The translations under genes and the position numbers were made by a program. From positions 62,001 to 126,000 of the forward strand of contig NZ_JAKRYL010000007.1 of NCBI RefSeq assembly GCF_023555415.1: a DNA stretch of 64,000 nucleotides. The letters run 5' to 3'. How positions within the stretch are numbered: the first letter of the stretch is position 1; every line of letters begins with the position of its first letter. The notes beneath the pieces are model-generated. The model did not search any database. It was not told the DNA's origin and was given only the letters and a program-made list of their open reading frames with translations. Positions 44,276 through 51,966 of this stretch are shown one piece after another. This DNA comes from Halalkalibacter alkaliphilus (GTDB lineage Bacteria; Bacillota; Bacilli; Bacillales; Bacillaceae_D).

Positions 44276-44908
44276 CTATTTTACTGTTTCATAATACGAA
44301 TAAGTACTGAAATGCTCGAGCCATTGAGGTTCATTTTGGTTGCCAGTTTTCCATTGATTCACTGCTTCAACATGTAAACCTTGTTTTGCTTTTTCAGTCC
44401 GAGGTGTATCAATTGCATTCGACCTTAACAAAGATAAAAATGAACCTTGTCTTGTTTGAATGCCTAAATCTATAATGAAGGTACGGTTCGGTTCTAAATC
44501 CGTTATCATCCAATTATTCGTCATCTCAGGGATGTGAATATCAAAAAAACGATGAGCATTATGCCCATTAAAATCAACCATTGTACAATCATAGACTCTT
44601 ATTTTCTTAGTTAACTCATGCCATTGAAGGCGTGTTTGGTGTTCAATTGTTTGTCTTAATGATGAGCTAATTTCCCAAAAGGAATATATAGAAGTTGGAC
44701 TTTGCGGAAGCAAAGTGATTTCATCTCGTTCATAACTCGAGGGCACAATTGGAGTAAAATTCATTTCGTCATTCTCCTTATTCTCTTCTTGTTGTTGGCG
44801 GTGTTTTTGATACCGGTATTGAACTTTTCCAACTGTAGTATCTAATTCAATTGCAATTTTTCGAAAGGAATATCCCTTTTCTCTTAAAGCAAGTATTTCC
44901 TCAATCAA
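44276..44908 (-). CDS. HTH plus DUF4912 protein, first gene of the alpha-glucan cluster
   Basis: About 210-aa protein. Residues 1-40 are a helix-turn-helix-like segment (LALREKGYSFRKIAIELDTT) followed by a Gln/Glu-rich linker, then a DUF4912 beta-sandwich (about 55-200): LLPQSPTSIYSFWEIS and FFDIHIPEMTNNWMITDLEP. DUF4912 proteins are often encoded beside GH57 and glycosyltransferase genes, so a carbohydrate-binding or regulatory role is likely. The start is probably the TTG at 44908, after GGAGGTGA; the frame is open from TTG 44923. Confidence 0.8.
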   Translation of the reverse strand: MIEEILALREKGYSFRKIAIELDTTVGKVQYRYQKHRQQQEENKENDEMNFTPIVPSSYERDEITLLPQSPTSIYSFWEISSSLRQTIEHQTRLQWHELTKKIRVYDCTMVDFNGHNAHRFFDIHIPEMTNNWMITDLEPNRTFIIDLGIQTRQGSFLSLLRSNAIDTPRTEKAKQGLHVEAVNQWKTGNQNEPQWLEHFSTYSYYETVK

Positions 44909-45291
44909 CACTTTCACCTCCAAGTAAATCTTTTTTAGAACACAAATAGTTACTTTATGTAAGTAAGTTACAAAGTATGACTATTTTTTTGTTATGTTAA
45001 TCATACAATTCAATTTTTCAGCAAACAAGAAGCCCATTTTGTCTCTTTTTGTCAGGTCGAGGCTAGTTAGGCATTTGATTCACAAAAAAAATTATTCGCC
45101 TTTTTTCGCCATCTATTTTTGTCAGATCTTCGGGTCGTTTTTTGGCGAAAATACTAAAAAGTCGGTAAATGTAAGCGTGTTCTTTATTGAATGTCGAATT
45201 AAGTAAAAAACTCTTTGGAATTTGACTTCAGCTTATTTCTTGCTAAACTGATACTATTCATATTTGAAAAAATGAAAGTGAGTTGCTTTTA
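44909..45291. other. Long AT-rich intergenic region with symmetrical and repeated motifs
   Basis: 383 bases between divergent genes, with no convincing gene. It contains TTTTCGCC (45103-45110) and GGCGAAAA (45144-45151) as an inverted repeat and two copies of TTTTTGTCAG (45047-45056 and 45116-45125). These could be operator sites for the alpha-glucan cluster or the small membrane gene. Confidence 0.5.
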
Positions 45292-45537
45292 GTGGAAATT
45301 TCTATTATTGTCTTATTGTCTTTTGCTGTTCTTCTTTTTATTTTATCTTTCTTCCGTAAAGATCGAATAAAACAAGTGGAAAAACAACTTGACCACATGT
45401 CCATTACATATATGCAAGAAATTTACCAATTAAAAAAGAAAATCCAAGTACTAGAAGAAGAATTGTTAGTGAGCAGTGATAAGCAAAATCTTTTACAGCA
45501 TAAGCACTACATAAGTGATACTAATAAAAAACGATAA
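45292..45537 (+). CDS. Membrane-anchored coiled-coil protein (81 aa)
   Basis: 81-aa protein: an N-terminal transmembrane helix (ISIIVLLSFAVLLFILSFF), then a basic stop-transfer (RKDRIK) and a coiled coil (QEIYQLKKKIQVLEEELL) in the cytoplasm. The GTG at 45292 has AAAGTGAG nine bases upstream; TTG 45283 is the alternative. Located before pbpA in convergent orientation and ending at a shared terminator. Topology resembles small scaffold proteins, but I do not recognise the family. Confidence 0.7.
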   Translation: MEISIIVLLSFAVLLFILSFFRKDRIKQVEKQLDHMSITYMQEIYQLKKKIQVLEEELLVSSDKQNLLQHKHYISDTNKKR

Positions 45538-45681
45538 ATTTATTCGGTATCTTGTTAATCAAAAAGGTATTGATTGATGGGAAAGGATTTAGAGGCAAAT
45601 AATATATATTAAAGTAACATAGACTTCTAGATGAGGCTGTTGGTACGAGATATTATCTTACATAATAAATATGAATAAAAT

Positions 45682-45732
45682 AAAAAGATGTGTTTCATAA
45701 GGGGAATTCCACCTTTGAAACACATCTTTTTT
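45682..45732. terminator. Bidirectional terminator between the coiled-coil gene and pbpA
   Basis: AAAAAGATGTGTTTCAAAGG-type stem (AAAGATGTGTTTCA / TGAAACACATCTTT) with T runs on both strands, adjoining the pbpA stop. Confidence 0.9.
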
Positions 45733-47824
45733 ATTCATCGGGCTGTTCAAGAATTGGACGTTCTGCTCTTTCAGGTCCATTCCTCACATCTTTCATATCA
45801 AAATAGGCATCTAATGCTTGGCTGGCAATTTCTTGAGCCATACCTTGCCTTCCACCATTTCTTTCTAACTTCACATTCGGTACGACAACCGCAAATGCAA
45901 TTTCAGGGTTATTAAAAGGAGCGTAGCCTACAAGGGTCTGAGTGTTTCCGTCAACAAACCGACGGTCATCTCCTGTCCCCAAAGCTACTCGAACTTGAGC
46001 CGTACCCGTTTTTCCAGCTGGCTGATAAGATTTATTCGCAAAACGACTACTAGCAGTACCTCTAGTCATCACTCCACGCAAACCTTGTTGAACACGAGTA
46101 ATAAATTGTTCATTCATATCAATCCGATTTAGAACTTGCGGTTCAAACTTTTGAACCACCGCACCATGCTCATCTGTATTGGAGACAGGTTCACGAATTT
46201 CCGTGACTAACCTAGGTTGCATTCTAAGTCCATCATTAGCTATGGTAGAAATATATTGCGCAAGCTGTAGTGTTGTATATGTGTCATACTGCCCAATCAT
46301 CAGATCTAGTAGGTTTCCATAGATCGTTGATCCACCTGTTAATCCTGTTGAGCTAGACGGTAAATCTATTCCTGTCTCAGATCCTAAACCGAACTGGCTA
46401 AAATTATACCTAATTTCATTGTAAGCCTCTGCTACTGAATTGTTCGTCCAATTACAATTATTAGGGTAATTACAATTAGCCATTAACATCGCCATTTCAA
46501 ACATATAAACATTCGATGAGACTTCAAGAGCTCGCACATCATTCACCCAACCATAATTCCGTACCGATTTCTTCTCAGGAGTTGACGGCAACCTAATTGG
46601 TCGATCATTAAAACTTTTACCAGGGTGAGCGACTCCAGCTTCAAACCCAGTTAAGACAGAAGCTGCTTTAACGGATGAGCCCATTTCAAAAGCTTTCGTT
46701 ACATTTCCGATATGATCCGCATTTGTTTCTCTTGTTTGTCCAGCAGGGTCATTGAATCCAGCCATTGCCAAAATATCACCAGTACGAGGATCCATCAAAA
46801 CAGCATAAGCCGCTCGATCTAGAATAAAAGAATTGCCAGCCTTTTTCATTTCTTCTGAGATGATACTTTCTAAACTTTGCTGCAATTCCATATCAACACT
46901 TAGTACTAAATCATTTCCGCGTTGACCAAGTCGTTCATTGACTGTGTGGTCTACAGTGCCACCACTTGAATGCGTAATGCTTTCTACAACAGCTTTTTGC
47001 CCTCGTAACACATCTTCATATTGCAATTCAAGAAAACTTGTCCCTACGATATCCGAGCGTTCATAACCCCTTGCTAAATAGTAATCGACTTTTTCTCTTG
47101 GTATCGTTCCAGTTGACCCAAATACACTACGTAATGATTCTCCGTACACATAATTTCTACGTGAATCTCTTAATATATCAACTCCTGGCAATCGATATAA
47201 ATTTTCGCTTAATTTATGAGCTTCCTCTTCTGTAATTCCACGTTTTATTCGCTGTGGAGAATTAGCAAAGCCACGTGACATTTCACGATAAATAGCAAGA
47301 ACACGCAAATCTGTTTCCGATAAAGCTTCAGTTTTATCGCTTGTAATGCGTTCAACCTCTAATTGGTATTCTTCAGATACACTTTCTAATTCGTTACGTT
47401 CTTCTCGACTAACAAGATCAAATCGTTCCTCTTGAGTCATTTGCATTAAAATATAATCTTGTTTATCCCGCTCTGTAATTCGATCTGTTTCAATATCAAT
47501 TAATTGTTCTAATTCTCGGGCAATACCAAGCATAGTATCTGCACTTGTTGATCTAGACGGATTCGTATACGTTACCGATAACTCAAGCTCATTATCAACA
47601 ACTACATTGCCAAACCGATCATACATCAACCCTCTAGGTGCATCTATTCTTGCTGTCGTATTACTTGTTCCCTCAAGTTCTTTTACAAACTCTTGTCCTT
47701 CTACAATCTGAACAACCCCCAAACGCAGGATTAAAACAGAAAATAATACGAACACAGCAAAGAAAAGGACATTTAACCGAGTTGGAACATGATGTTTCTT
47801 CTTGCGCTTTGATGCTCTTTCCAC
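45731..47824 (-). CDS. pbpA: Class B penicillin-binding protein (PbpA/YqgF type)
   Basis: 697-aa monofunctional transpeptidase cross-linking peptidoglycan during elongation. One N-terminal membrane anchor (NVLFFAVFVLFSVLILRLG) is followed by a dimerisation domain and the transpeptidase domain, with active-site SSVK (about 400), SSN (VSSNVYMFE) and KTG (AGKTGTAQV). An insert with two Cys (NCNYPNNCNW) is present. B. subtilis PbpA sits beside yqgE and sodA, as here. A GTG start follows AGGAGGAAC. Confidence 0.94.
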   Translation of the reverse strand: MERASKRKKKHHVPTRLNVLFFAVFVLFSVLILRLGVVQIVEGQEFVKELEGTSNTTARIDAPRGLMYDRFGNVVVDNELELSVTYTNPSRSTSADTMLGIARELEQLIDIETDRITERDKQDYILMQMTQEERFDLVSREERNELESVSEEYQLEVERITSDKTEALSETDLRVLAIYREMSRGFANSPQRIKRGITEEEAHKLSENLYRLPGVDILRDSRRNYVYGESLRSVFGSTGTIPREKVDYYLARGYERSDIVGTSFLELQYEDVLRGQKAVVESITHSSGGTVDHTVNERLGQRGNDLVLSVDMELQQSLESIISEEMKKAGNSFILDRAAYAVLMDPRTGDILAMAGFNDPAGQTRETNADHIGNVTKAFEMGSSVKAASVLTGFEAGVAHPGKSFNDRPIRLPSTPEKKSVRNYGWVNDVRALEVSSNVYMFEMAMLMANCNYPNNCNWTNNSVAEAYNEIRYNFSQFGLGSETGIDLPSSSTGLTGGSTIYGNLLDLMIGQYDTYTTLQLAQYISTIANDGLRMQPRLVTEIREPVSNTDEHGAVVQKFEPQVLNRIDMNEQFITRVQQGLRGVMTRGTASSRFANKSYQPAGKTGTAQVRVALGTGDDRRFVDGNTQTLVGYAPFNNPEIAFAVVVPNVKLERNGGRQGMAQEIASQALDAYFDMKDVRNGPERAERPILEQPDE

Positions 47825-47864
47825 CTTGGATGTTCCTCCTAAAAATTTTCTATCTACATTAGAA

Positions 47865-47887
47865 TAGGCACCTTATTAAGGTGCCTA
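47865..47887. terminator. Near-perfect palindrome between pbpA and the ncRNA
   Basis: TAGGCACCTT-ATT-AAGGTGCCTA has ten-base arms. Its T run on minus is weak (ATTCT). It may end the upstream ncRNA or act as an operator for pbpA. Confidence 0.55.
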
Positions 47888-48091
47888 CTTGATTGCAAAA
47901 GTCGTAACCCGCGTATGCCGTTGCTTCAGTTGTTTCATGAACCTACTCTCGTAGGTGGGTGTTCGCAGAATCACATTCAACGTCCAGAACAAGCTGGCTT
48001 GTTGGCAGTGTTTCAATATAGAACTCCCTTTAATAAATCAAGGTTCGAAACAAGGAGAAGCTGACTAACACGGCAGGCAACGTTTTATATT
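47866..48091 (-). ncRNA. Candidate 6S RNA (rod-shaped structured RNA)
   Basis: Non-coding transcript of about 200-225 bases between yqgE and pbpA. The 5' and 3' halves pair into one long rod: CGTTGCCTGCCGTG (48069-48082) with 47903-47919, GCTTCTCCTTGTTTCGAACC (48042-48061) with 47923-47943, and a terminal hairpin AACAAGC/GCTTGTT (47988-48003). The 3' strand has an additional small hairpin, CCTAC/GTAGG (47942-47955), inside an internal bubble. A long stem, central bubble and extra 3' hairpin are hallmarks of 6S RNA, which sequesters RNA polymerase. No open frame of note. The assignment is by structure; other structured RNAs are possible. Confidence 0.62.
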
Positions 48092-48097
48092 GATTTC

Positions 48098-48125
48098 ATT
48101 ATAGCATACCCATTTTTTTTGTCAA
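48098..48125 (-). promoter_or_regulatory. Strong sigma-A promoter of the ncRNA
   Basis: Perfect TTGACA (48120-48125) and perfect TATAAT (48098-48103) on minus, 16-base spacer. Predicted start near 48091. Confidence 0.9.
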
Positions 48126-48142
48126 AAGGGAAAGGAAACCAA

Positions 48143-49465
48143 CTACATGCTCGTTCCACTTCCACCTGAAGGGTCACCATCTCCTCCTTTTTGTCTAGCA
48201 AAGCTATAGCTTTCTCCCCCTTTATTTTCTTTGAAATGAACATGCCTAACAAAAAAGTAAATAACCGCATGTCCAGCACCAAGTACAAGCAATAAAATTG
48301 GAATACCTCTTTCTTCTGAGAAAAGTGTTACAGTAGCTAAAAAAGCCAGTACTGATACAATACGACCCGAGTTTACAAATAACTCTCGTACAACAATATA
48401 CTCCACTCTCATCTCAGCAGCCTTCCAACCTTTTCCAATAACATCAAAAGTGAGAGAGACATAAGGGACAAGTAACATCGGATATGCTATCGAGACAACA
48501 ACGCCATACGTGATAAGCTTAGCAAACGTTAACTCGCCTAATACAATAATGAAGATTGCACCATATAGGATTAAACCACCAATTAGGATTAATTTTTTTC
48601 TAAACGTTGGTTTTATTATTCGAGTAATGACATAATACGCAACAAATTGAGTTGCAGAAGCAACTAACCCATACGTACCAATTGCTAACTCGCTCCCTGT
48701 TGCGATATACACCCAAACAACAATTACAAAAACGAAAGTCCCTTCTCGTAAGCCTTGGAAAAAATGAGCCCTCGTAATCTGTCGCCAATTCGGATTTTTT
48801 TTGCGCTCTTTTAAGATTCTTTTAAAGCAAAACTGCCCTTCAGCCGAACGACGTTTTAACATAAAACTTATGAGAACAGCTGCTACAAAAAGAGAGAGGG
48901 AAATTGTAAAAATAATCGTATAGCCTGTAAATTGCTCCATTCTAGTAATAATAAACCCAGATAAGATTGGACCGATCATCCCAGCAAAAGACGTTAATAA
49001 ACCTAAGAAGCCATTGAAGAAATCTCTTGTCTCGGGTTCGGTTATTTCAAACGTTAATACATTAAAAGCAAGCCAATAAAAGCCAAAGCCTGTTCCAATT
49101 AACACTCCAAGAAGAATTAAGTATTCATTTGCATTTTTCCCCAAGAATAAAACAGTTGAGAAAAAAATAGCAAGTGCAATTACACCTGCTCTTAATACAA
49201 TGACCCTGTCAATTTTCTTAGCTACTTTACCAGCTAATATAAATGCAATTGGCTGCATGACAACGGATCCCAAGTTATATAGAGCAATATCTACAAATTC
49301 ACCTGATTGTTTCCACAAGTAAACATTGACGAAAGTATTAGACAAAGCAATACTTAGTGCATACAACCCACCAATTATGAGTAATAGCTTTAAGTCCCTT
49401 GTCACTTCTATATCACCAATTACTTTCTTTACCAATACCTTATTCACCGACTCCACCACCCTCAC
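48143..49465 (-). CDS. yqgE: MFS transporter (YqgE type)
   Basis: 440-aa major facilitator with about twelve transmembrane helices; a charged loop (KRRSAEGQFCFKRILKER) divides the two halves. The C-terminus is a Gly/Ser-rich tail (GGDGDPSGGSGTSM). Position between pbpA and sodA matches B. subtilis yqgE, whose substrate is unknown. Start is uncertain: several GTG codons follow GAGGGTGG; the first at 49465 is taken. Confidence 0.85.
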   Translation of the reverse strand: MRVVESVNKVLVKKVIGDIEVTRDLKLLLIIGGLYALSIALSNTFVNVYLWKQSGEFVDIALYNLGSVVMQPIAFILAGKVAKKIDRVIVLRAGVIALAIFFSTVLFLGKNANEYLILLGVLIGTGFGFYWLAFNVLTFEITEPETRDFFNGFLGLLTSFAGMIGPILSGFIITRMEQFTGYTIIFTISLSLFVAAVLISFMLKRRSAEGQFCFKRILKERKKNPNWRQITRAHFFQGLREGTFVFVIVVWVYIATGSELAIGTYGLVASATQFVAYYVITRIIKPTFRKKLILIGGLILYGAIFIIVLGELTFAKLITYGVVVSIAYPMLLVPYVSLTFDVIGKGWKAAEMRVEYIVVRELFVNSGRIVSVLAFLATVTLFSEERGIPILLLVLGAGHAVIYFFVRHVHFKENKGGESYSFARQKGGDGDPSGGSGTSM

Positions 49466-49502
49466 AAGTAGTGTGTCACTTGAAAAAACGGTTATACAAA
49501 AA

Positions 49503-49527
49503 GACCCTAAGGTTTTTCCTTAGGGCC
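49503..49527 (-). terminator. Terminator after sodA
   Basis: GACCCTAAGG / CCTTAGGGCC with a TTTTT loop, just past the sodA stop. Confidence 0.8.
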
Positions 49528-49537
49528 TTTTGTATTC

Positions 49538-50146
49538 TTATTTAGCTTCGTTATAACGTTTTGTAACTTCATCCCAGTTAACAACATTCCAGAATGCGTT
49601 AATGTAGTCAGGACGACGGTTTTGGTAGTTTAAGTAATATGCATGCTCCCAAACATCAAGACCTAAAATTGGGGTCTTTCCTTCCATTAATGGAGTGTCT
49701 TGATTTGGAGTGCTTGTTACAGCCAATTTACCACCATCAACAACTAGCCAAGCCCAACCAGAACCAAAACGGTTAGCACCTGCGTTTGCAAATTCTTCTT
49801 TGAATGCATCAAAGCTTCCGAATGTTGAAGTAATCGCATCAGCAAGTTCACCTGTTGGGTTGCCACCGCCATTTGGACTTAGGATTTCCCAGAACAAAGT
49901 GTGGTTAGCATGTCCACCACCGTTGTTACGTACAGCACCACGAATATTCTCTGGTACAGCATCAAGGTTTGCAACTAACTCTTCGATGCTTTTGCTAGCT
50001 AGATCATCATGACCTTCAAGTGCTGCATTTAATTTTGTAATATAAGTGTTGTGGTGCTTCCCATGATGAATATTCATTGTTGCCTCATCAATATGCGGTT
50101 CTAATGCGTTTGCTGCATAAGGTAATTGTGGTAATTCGTATGCCAT
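49538..50146 (-). CDS. sodA: Manganese superoxide dismutase
   Basis: 202-aa Fe/Mn superoxide dismutase. The metal ligands are in [30 protein letters not shown] and [10 protein letters not shown] (signature DVWEHAYY). The GGGHANH and [11 protein letters not shown] context favours manganese. Cytosolic. GAGGAGGAA precedes the ATG. Monocistronic between divergent uppP and its own terminator. Confidence 0.96.
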   Translation of the reverse strand: MAYELPQLPYAANALEPHIDEATMNIHHGKHHNTYITKLNAALEGHDDLASKSIEELVANLDAVPENIRGAVRNNGGGHANHTLFWEILSPNGGGNPTGELADAITSTFGSFDAFKEEFANAGANRFGSGWAWLVVDGGKLAVTSTPNQDTPLMEGKTPILGLDVWEHAYYLNYQNRRPDYINAFWNVVNWDEVTKRYNEAK

Positions 50147-50182
50147 GTTAAATTCCTCCTCTAATGTAAATCTGATTATTGG

Positions 50183-50198
50183 CGGAGTATGTACTCCA
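50183..50198. promoter_or_regulatory. Dyad symmetry upstream of sodA
   Basis: GGAGTA-TG-TACTCC, perfect six-base arms about 40 bases before the sodA start and next to a weak promoter-like TTGCAA. Possible operator. Confidence 0.3.
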
Positions 50199-50417
50199 AA
50201 AATGTGGACTTTTGCAACATTTTTGTTTCATAAGTCTTCCAATTCATACATTACCAAAATTTGAACATTCTTGCAACGTTTATGCTCAGTAATTTTTAAT
50301 AATGTAACCACATATACTCTACCCTTACTCTAGACGAATTAAACCCAATTTCGTCATAACAAGAATCCCCAGACATAAAGATGTACAAACCCTTTTTCAA
50401 TCTAATGGAGGAACAAT

Positions 50418-51230
50418 ATGAATTGGTGGCAAGCAATAATTATAGGTTTCATTCAAGGAATATCAGAATTCTTGCCGATCTCTAGTACAGCACTAATGCT
50501 AATAGCACAAAGACTTCTCGATATACCTATTGGAAAAAATTTTAAATTGTCATTTGAAACATTTCTACACATCGCATCAGTCTTTGCTGTCATTGTTTAT
50601 TTTCGCCATGATTTATGTAAGATCCTGCAAGATTTTATAACCTATATTAGAACGAAAAATAATAAAGCCCAAACAAATTATAAATTCGTACTTTTATTAA
50701 TTATATCAACAATTGTTACTATCTTAGTTGGGAAAATGATCGAGTCAATTCTCGGGAACCAATTAACTAATTCAGCAACAATCGGAGCTTCACTCATTAT
50801 TACGGGATTATCGCTAATATTAATTGAACATGGATTAAATGAAGGAACAAGAGTACAATCAACGTTAAACTGGAAGGATGGAGTTATTATCGGCATAGGG
50901 CAAGCTCTATCATTAATACCAGGAATATCCAGGACAGGTAGTACATTATTCACCGCTCTTTGTTTAGGATTGTCTAAAGATACTGCACTTCGCTACTCAT
51001 TTCTTCTTTCTATTCCCGTCTTCCTCGGTATGACCATATTAAAATTACCAGATTTAATAAAAAGCCATACAGAGATCACTCTCTTTTCCTTAAGCATTGC
51101 CTTTATATCTTCATTTATTTTTGCGTTGATAGGGATTAAATGGTTTATCTCGATGCTACAAAACACTAAATTAACATATTTTGCTTTTTACTGTATTGGA
51201 CTTGGAATTTTCACATGGAGATTAATTTAA
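50418..51230 (+). CDS. uppP: Undecaprenyl-diphosphatase UppP (BacA)
   Basis: 270-aa integral membrane phosphatase recycling undecaprenyl pyrophosphate for wall synthesis; overproduction confers bacitracin resistance. The two catalytic regions are GFIQGISEFLPISSTALM (Glu and Ser) and SLIPGISRTGSTLFTALCLG (Arg). About eight membrane segments. TGGAGG lies before the ATG. Monocistronic, ending at a strong terminator. Confidence 0.95.
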   Translation: MNWWQAIIIGFIQGISEFLPISSTALMLIAQRLLDIPIGKNFKLSFETFLHIASVFAVIVYFRHDLCKILQDFITYIRTKNNKAQTNYKFVLLLIISTIVTILVGKMIESILGNQLTNSATIGASLIITGLSLILIEHGLNEGTRVQSTLNWKDGVIIGIGQALSLIPGISRTGSTLFTALCLGLSKDTALRYSFLLSIPVFLGMTILKLPDLIKSHTEITLFSLSIAFISSFIFALIGIKWFISMLQNTKLTYFAFYCIGLGIFTWRLI

Positions 51231-51232
51231 CC

Positions 51233-51264
51233 AAAAAAGGATCTCTAAGTTAGAGATCCTTGAA
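51233..51264. terminator. Bidirectional terminator between uppP and the tRNA operon
   Basis: AAGGATCTCTAA / TTAGAGATCCTT with a three-base loop; A run on the left gives a T run on minus for the tRNA operon. Confidence 0.85.
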
Positions 51265-51277
51265 TATGTAGTATAAA

Positions 51278-51370
51278 TGGCGGAGGAAGAGGGATTCGAA
51301 CCCCCGCGCGGTTTAACCCGCCTGTCGGTTTTCAAGACCGATCCCTTCAGCCGGACTTGGGTATTCCTCC
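51278..51370 (-). tRNA. tRNA-Ser(TGA)
   Basis: 93-base class II tRNA with long variable arm; the anticodon loop CTTGAAA gives anticodon TGA, the T loop is GGTTCGAATCC, and CCA is encoded. Last of five tRNAs on one transcript. Confidence 0.95.
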
Positions 51371-51437
51371 GTACCTAATGTAAACAAATAGAGGTTAGAG
51401 ATAACTTAGTTCATTCTTCTATTTCCAACTTCTATAA

Positions 51438-51514
51438 TGGTGGACCCTGTAGGACTCGAACCTACGACCGATCGGTTATGAGCCGACTGCTCTGACCAAC
51501 TGAGCTAAGGGTCC
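51438..51514 (-). tRNA. tRNA with CAT anticodon, probably tRNA-Ile2 (lysidine-modified)
   Basis: 77 bases, encoded CCA. Anticodon loop CTCATAA. The acceptor and T stems match the Bacillus Ile2 tRNA (GGACCCTTAGCTCAGTTGG ... AGGGTCCACCA) rather than elongator Met, which is also present in this operon. Confidence 0.88.
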
Positions 51515-51518
51515 CCTA

Positions 51519-51595
51519 TGGGGCGACTGATGGGAATCGAACCCACGAATGTCGGAACCACAATCCGATGCGTTAACCACTTCGCCACAATCGCC
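51519..51595 (-). tRNA. tRNA-His(GTG)
   Basis: 77 bases; anticodon loop TTGTGGT gives GTG. Extra 5' G opposite C73 is encoded, as is CCA. Confidence 0.95.
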
Positions 51596-51614
51596 GTAAA
51601 ACATTTAATTAAAG

Positions 51615-51688
51615 TAGCGGCGGAGGGAATCGAACCCACGACCTCACGGGTATGAACCGTACGCTCTAGCCAGCTGAGCTACGCCGCC
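51615..51688 (-). tRNA. Elongator tRNA-Met(CAT)
   Basis: 74 bases; anticodon loop TTCATAC. GGCGGCGTAGCTCAGCTGG opening matches elongator Met. The 3' CCA is not encoded (ACTT follows), unlike the other four. Confidence 0.93.
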
Positions 51689-51692
51689 ATAA

Positions 51693-51767
51693 TGGCTCCA
51701 CAGGTAGGACTCGAACCTACGACCGATCGGTTAACAGCCGATTGCTCTACCACTGAGCTACTGTGGA
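51693..51767 (-). tRNA. tRNA-Asn(GTT)
   Basis: 75 bases; anticodon loop CTGTTAA gives GTT; CCA encoded. First tRNA of the operon. Confidence 0.95.
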
Positions 51768-51790
51768 ATATCACTTAAGAGACAAGAATT

Positions 51791-51819
51791 ATCTTAACAT
51801 GCTCTTTAAATTACGTCAA
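51791..51819 (-). promoter_or_regulatory. Sigma-A promoter of the tRNA operon
   Basis: TTGACG (51814-51819), 17-base spacer, TAAGAT (51791-51796) on minus, about 25 bases before tRNA-Asn. Confidence 0.8.
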
Positions 51820-51922
51820 CATTTTTTCTGAAAATAAATTAGGAATAAATTTATAACATTAATTCCTGCTATAACTTACCATACTTCCAACAATTAAACA
51901 AGCCTACTTTTGAGAGAAAAAT

Positions 51923-51955
51923 CAAGGCACCCGCCATACTAAAGGGGCACCTTGA
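51923..51955 (-). terminator. Terminator after the Na/Pi cotransporter
   Basis: CAAGGTGCCCC / GGGTGCCTTG on minus with T-rich 3' flank, close to the stop at 51967. Confidence 0.8.
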
Positions 51956-51966
51956 TTACTGTAGAT

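Noticed and set aside
48098-48125. Promoter assigned to pbpA mRNA
   Set aside because: It is about 270 bases upstream of pbpA and the intervening sequence folds as a rod-shaped RNA, so it more likely drives the ncRNA; readthrough into pbpA remains possible.
51438-51514. Second elongator or initiator tRNA-Met
   Set aside because: Acceptor and T-stem sequence fit Bacillus tRNA-Ile2 better, and elongator Met is already at 51615-51688.
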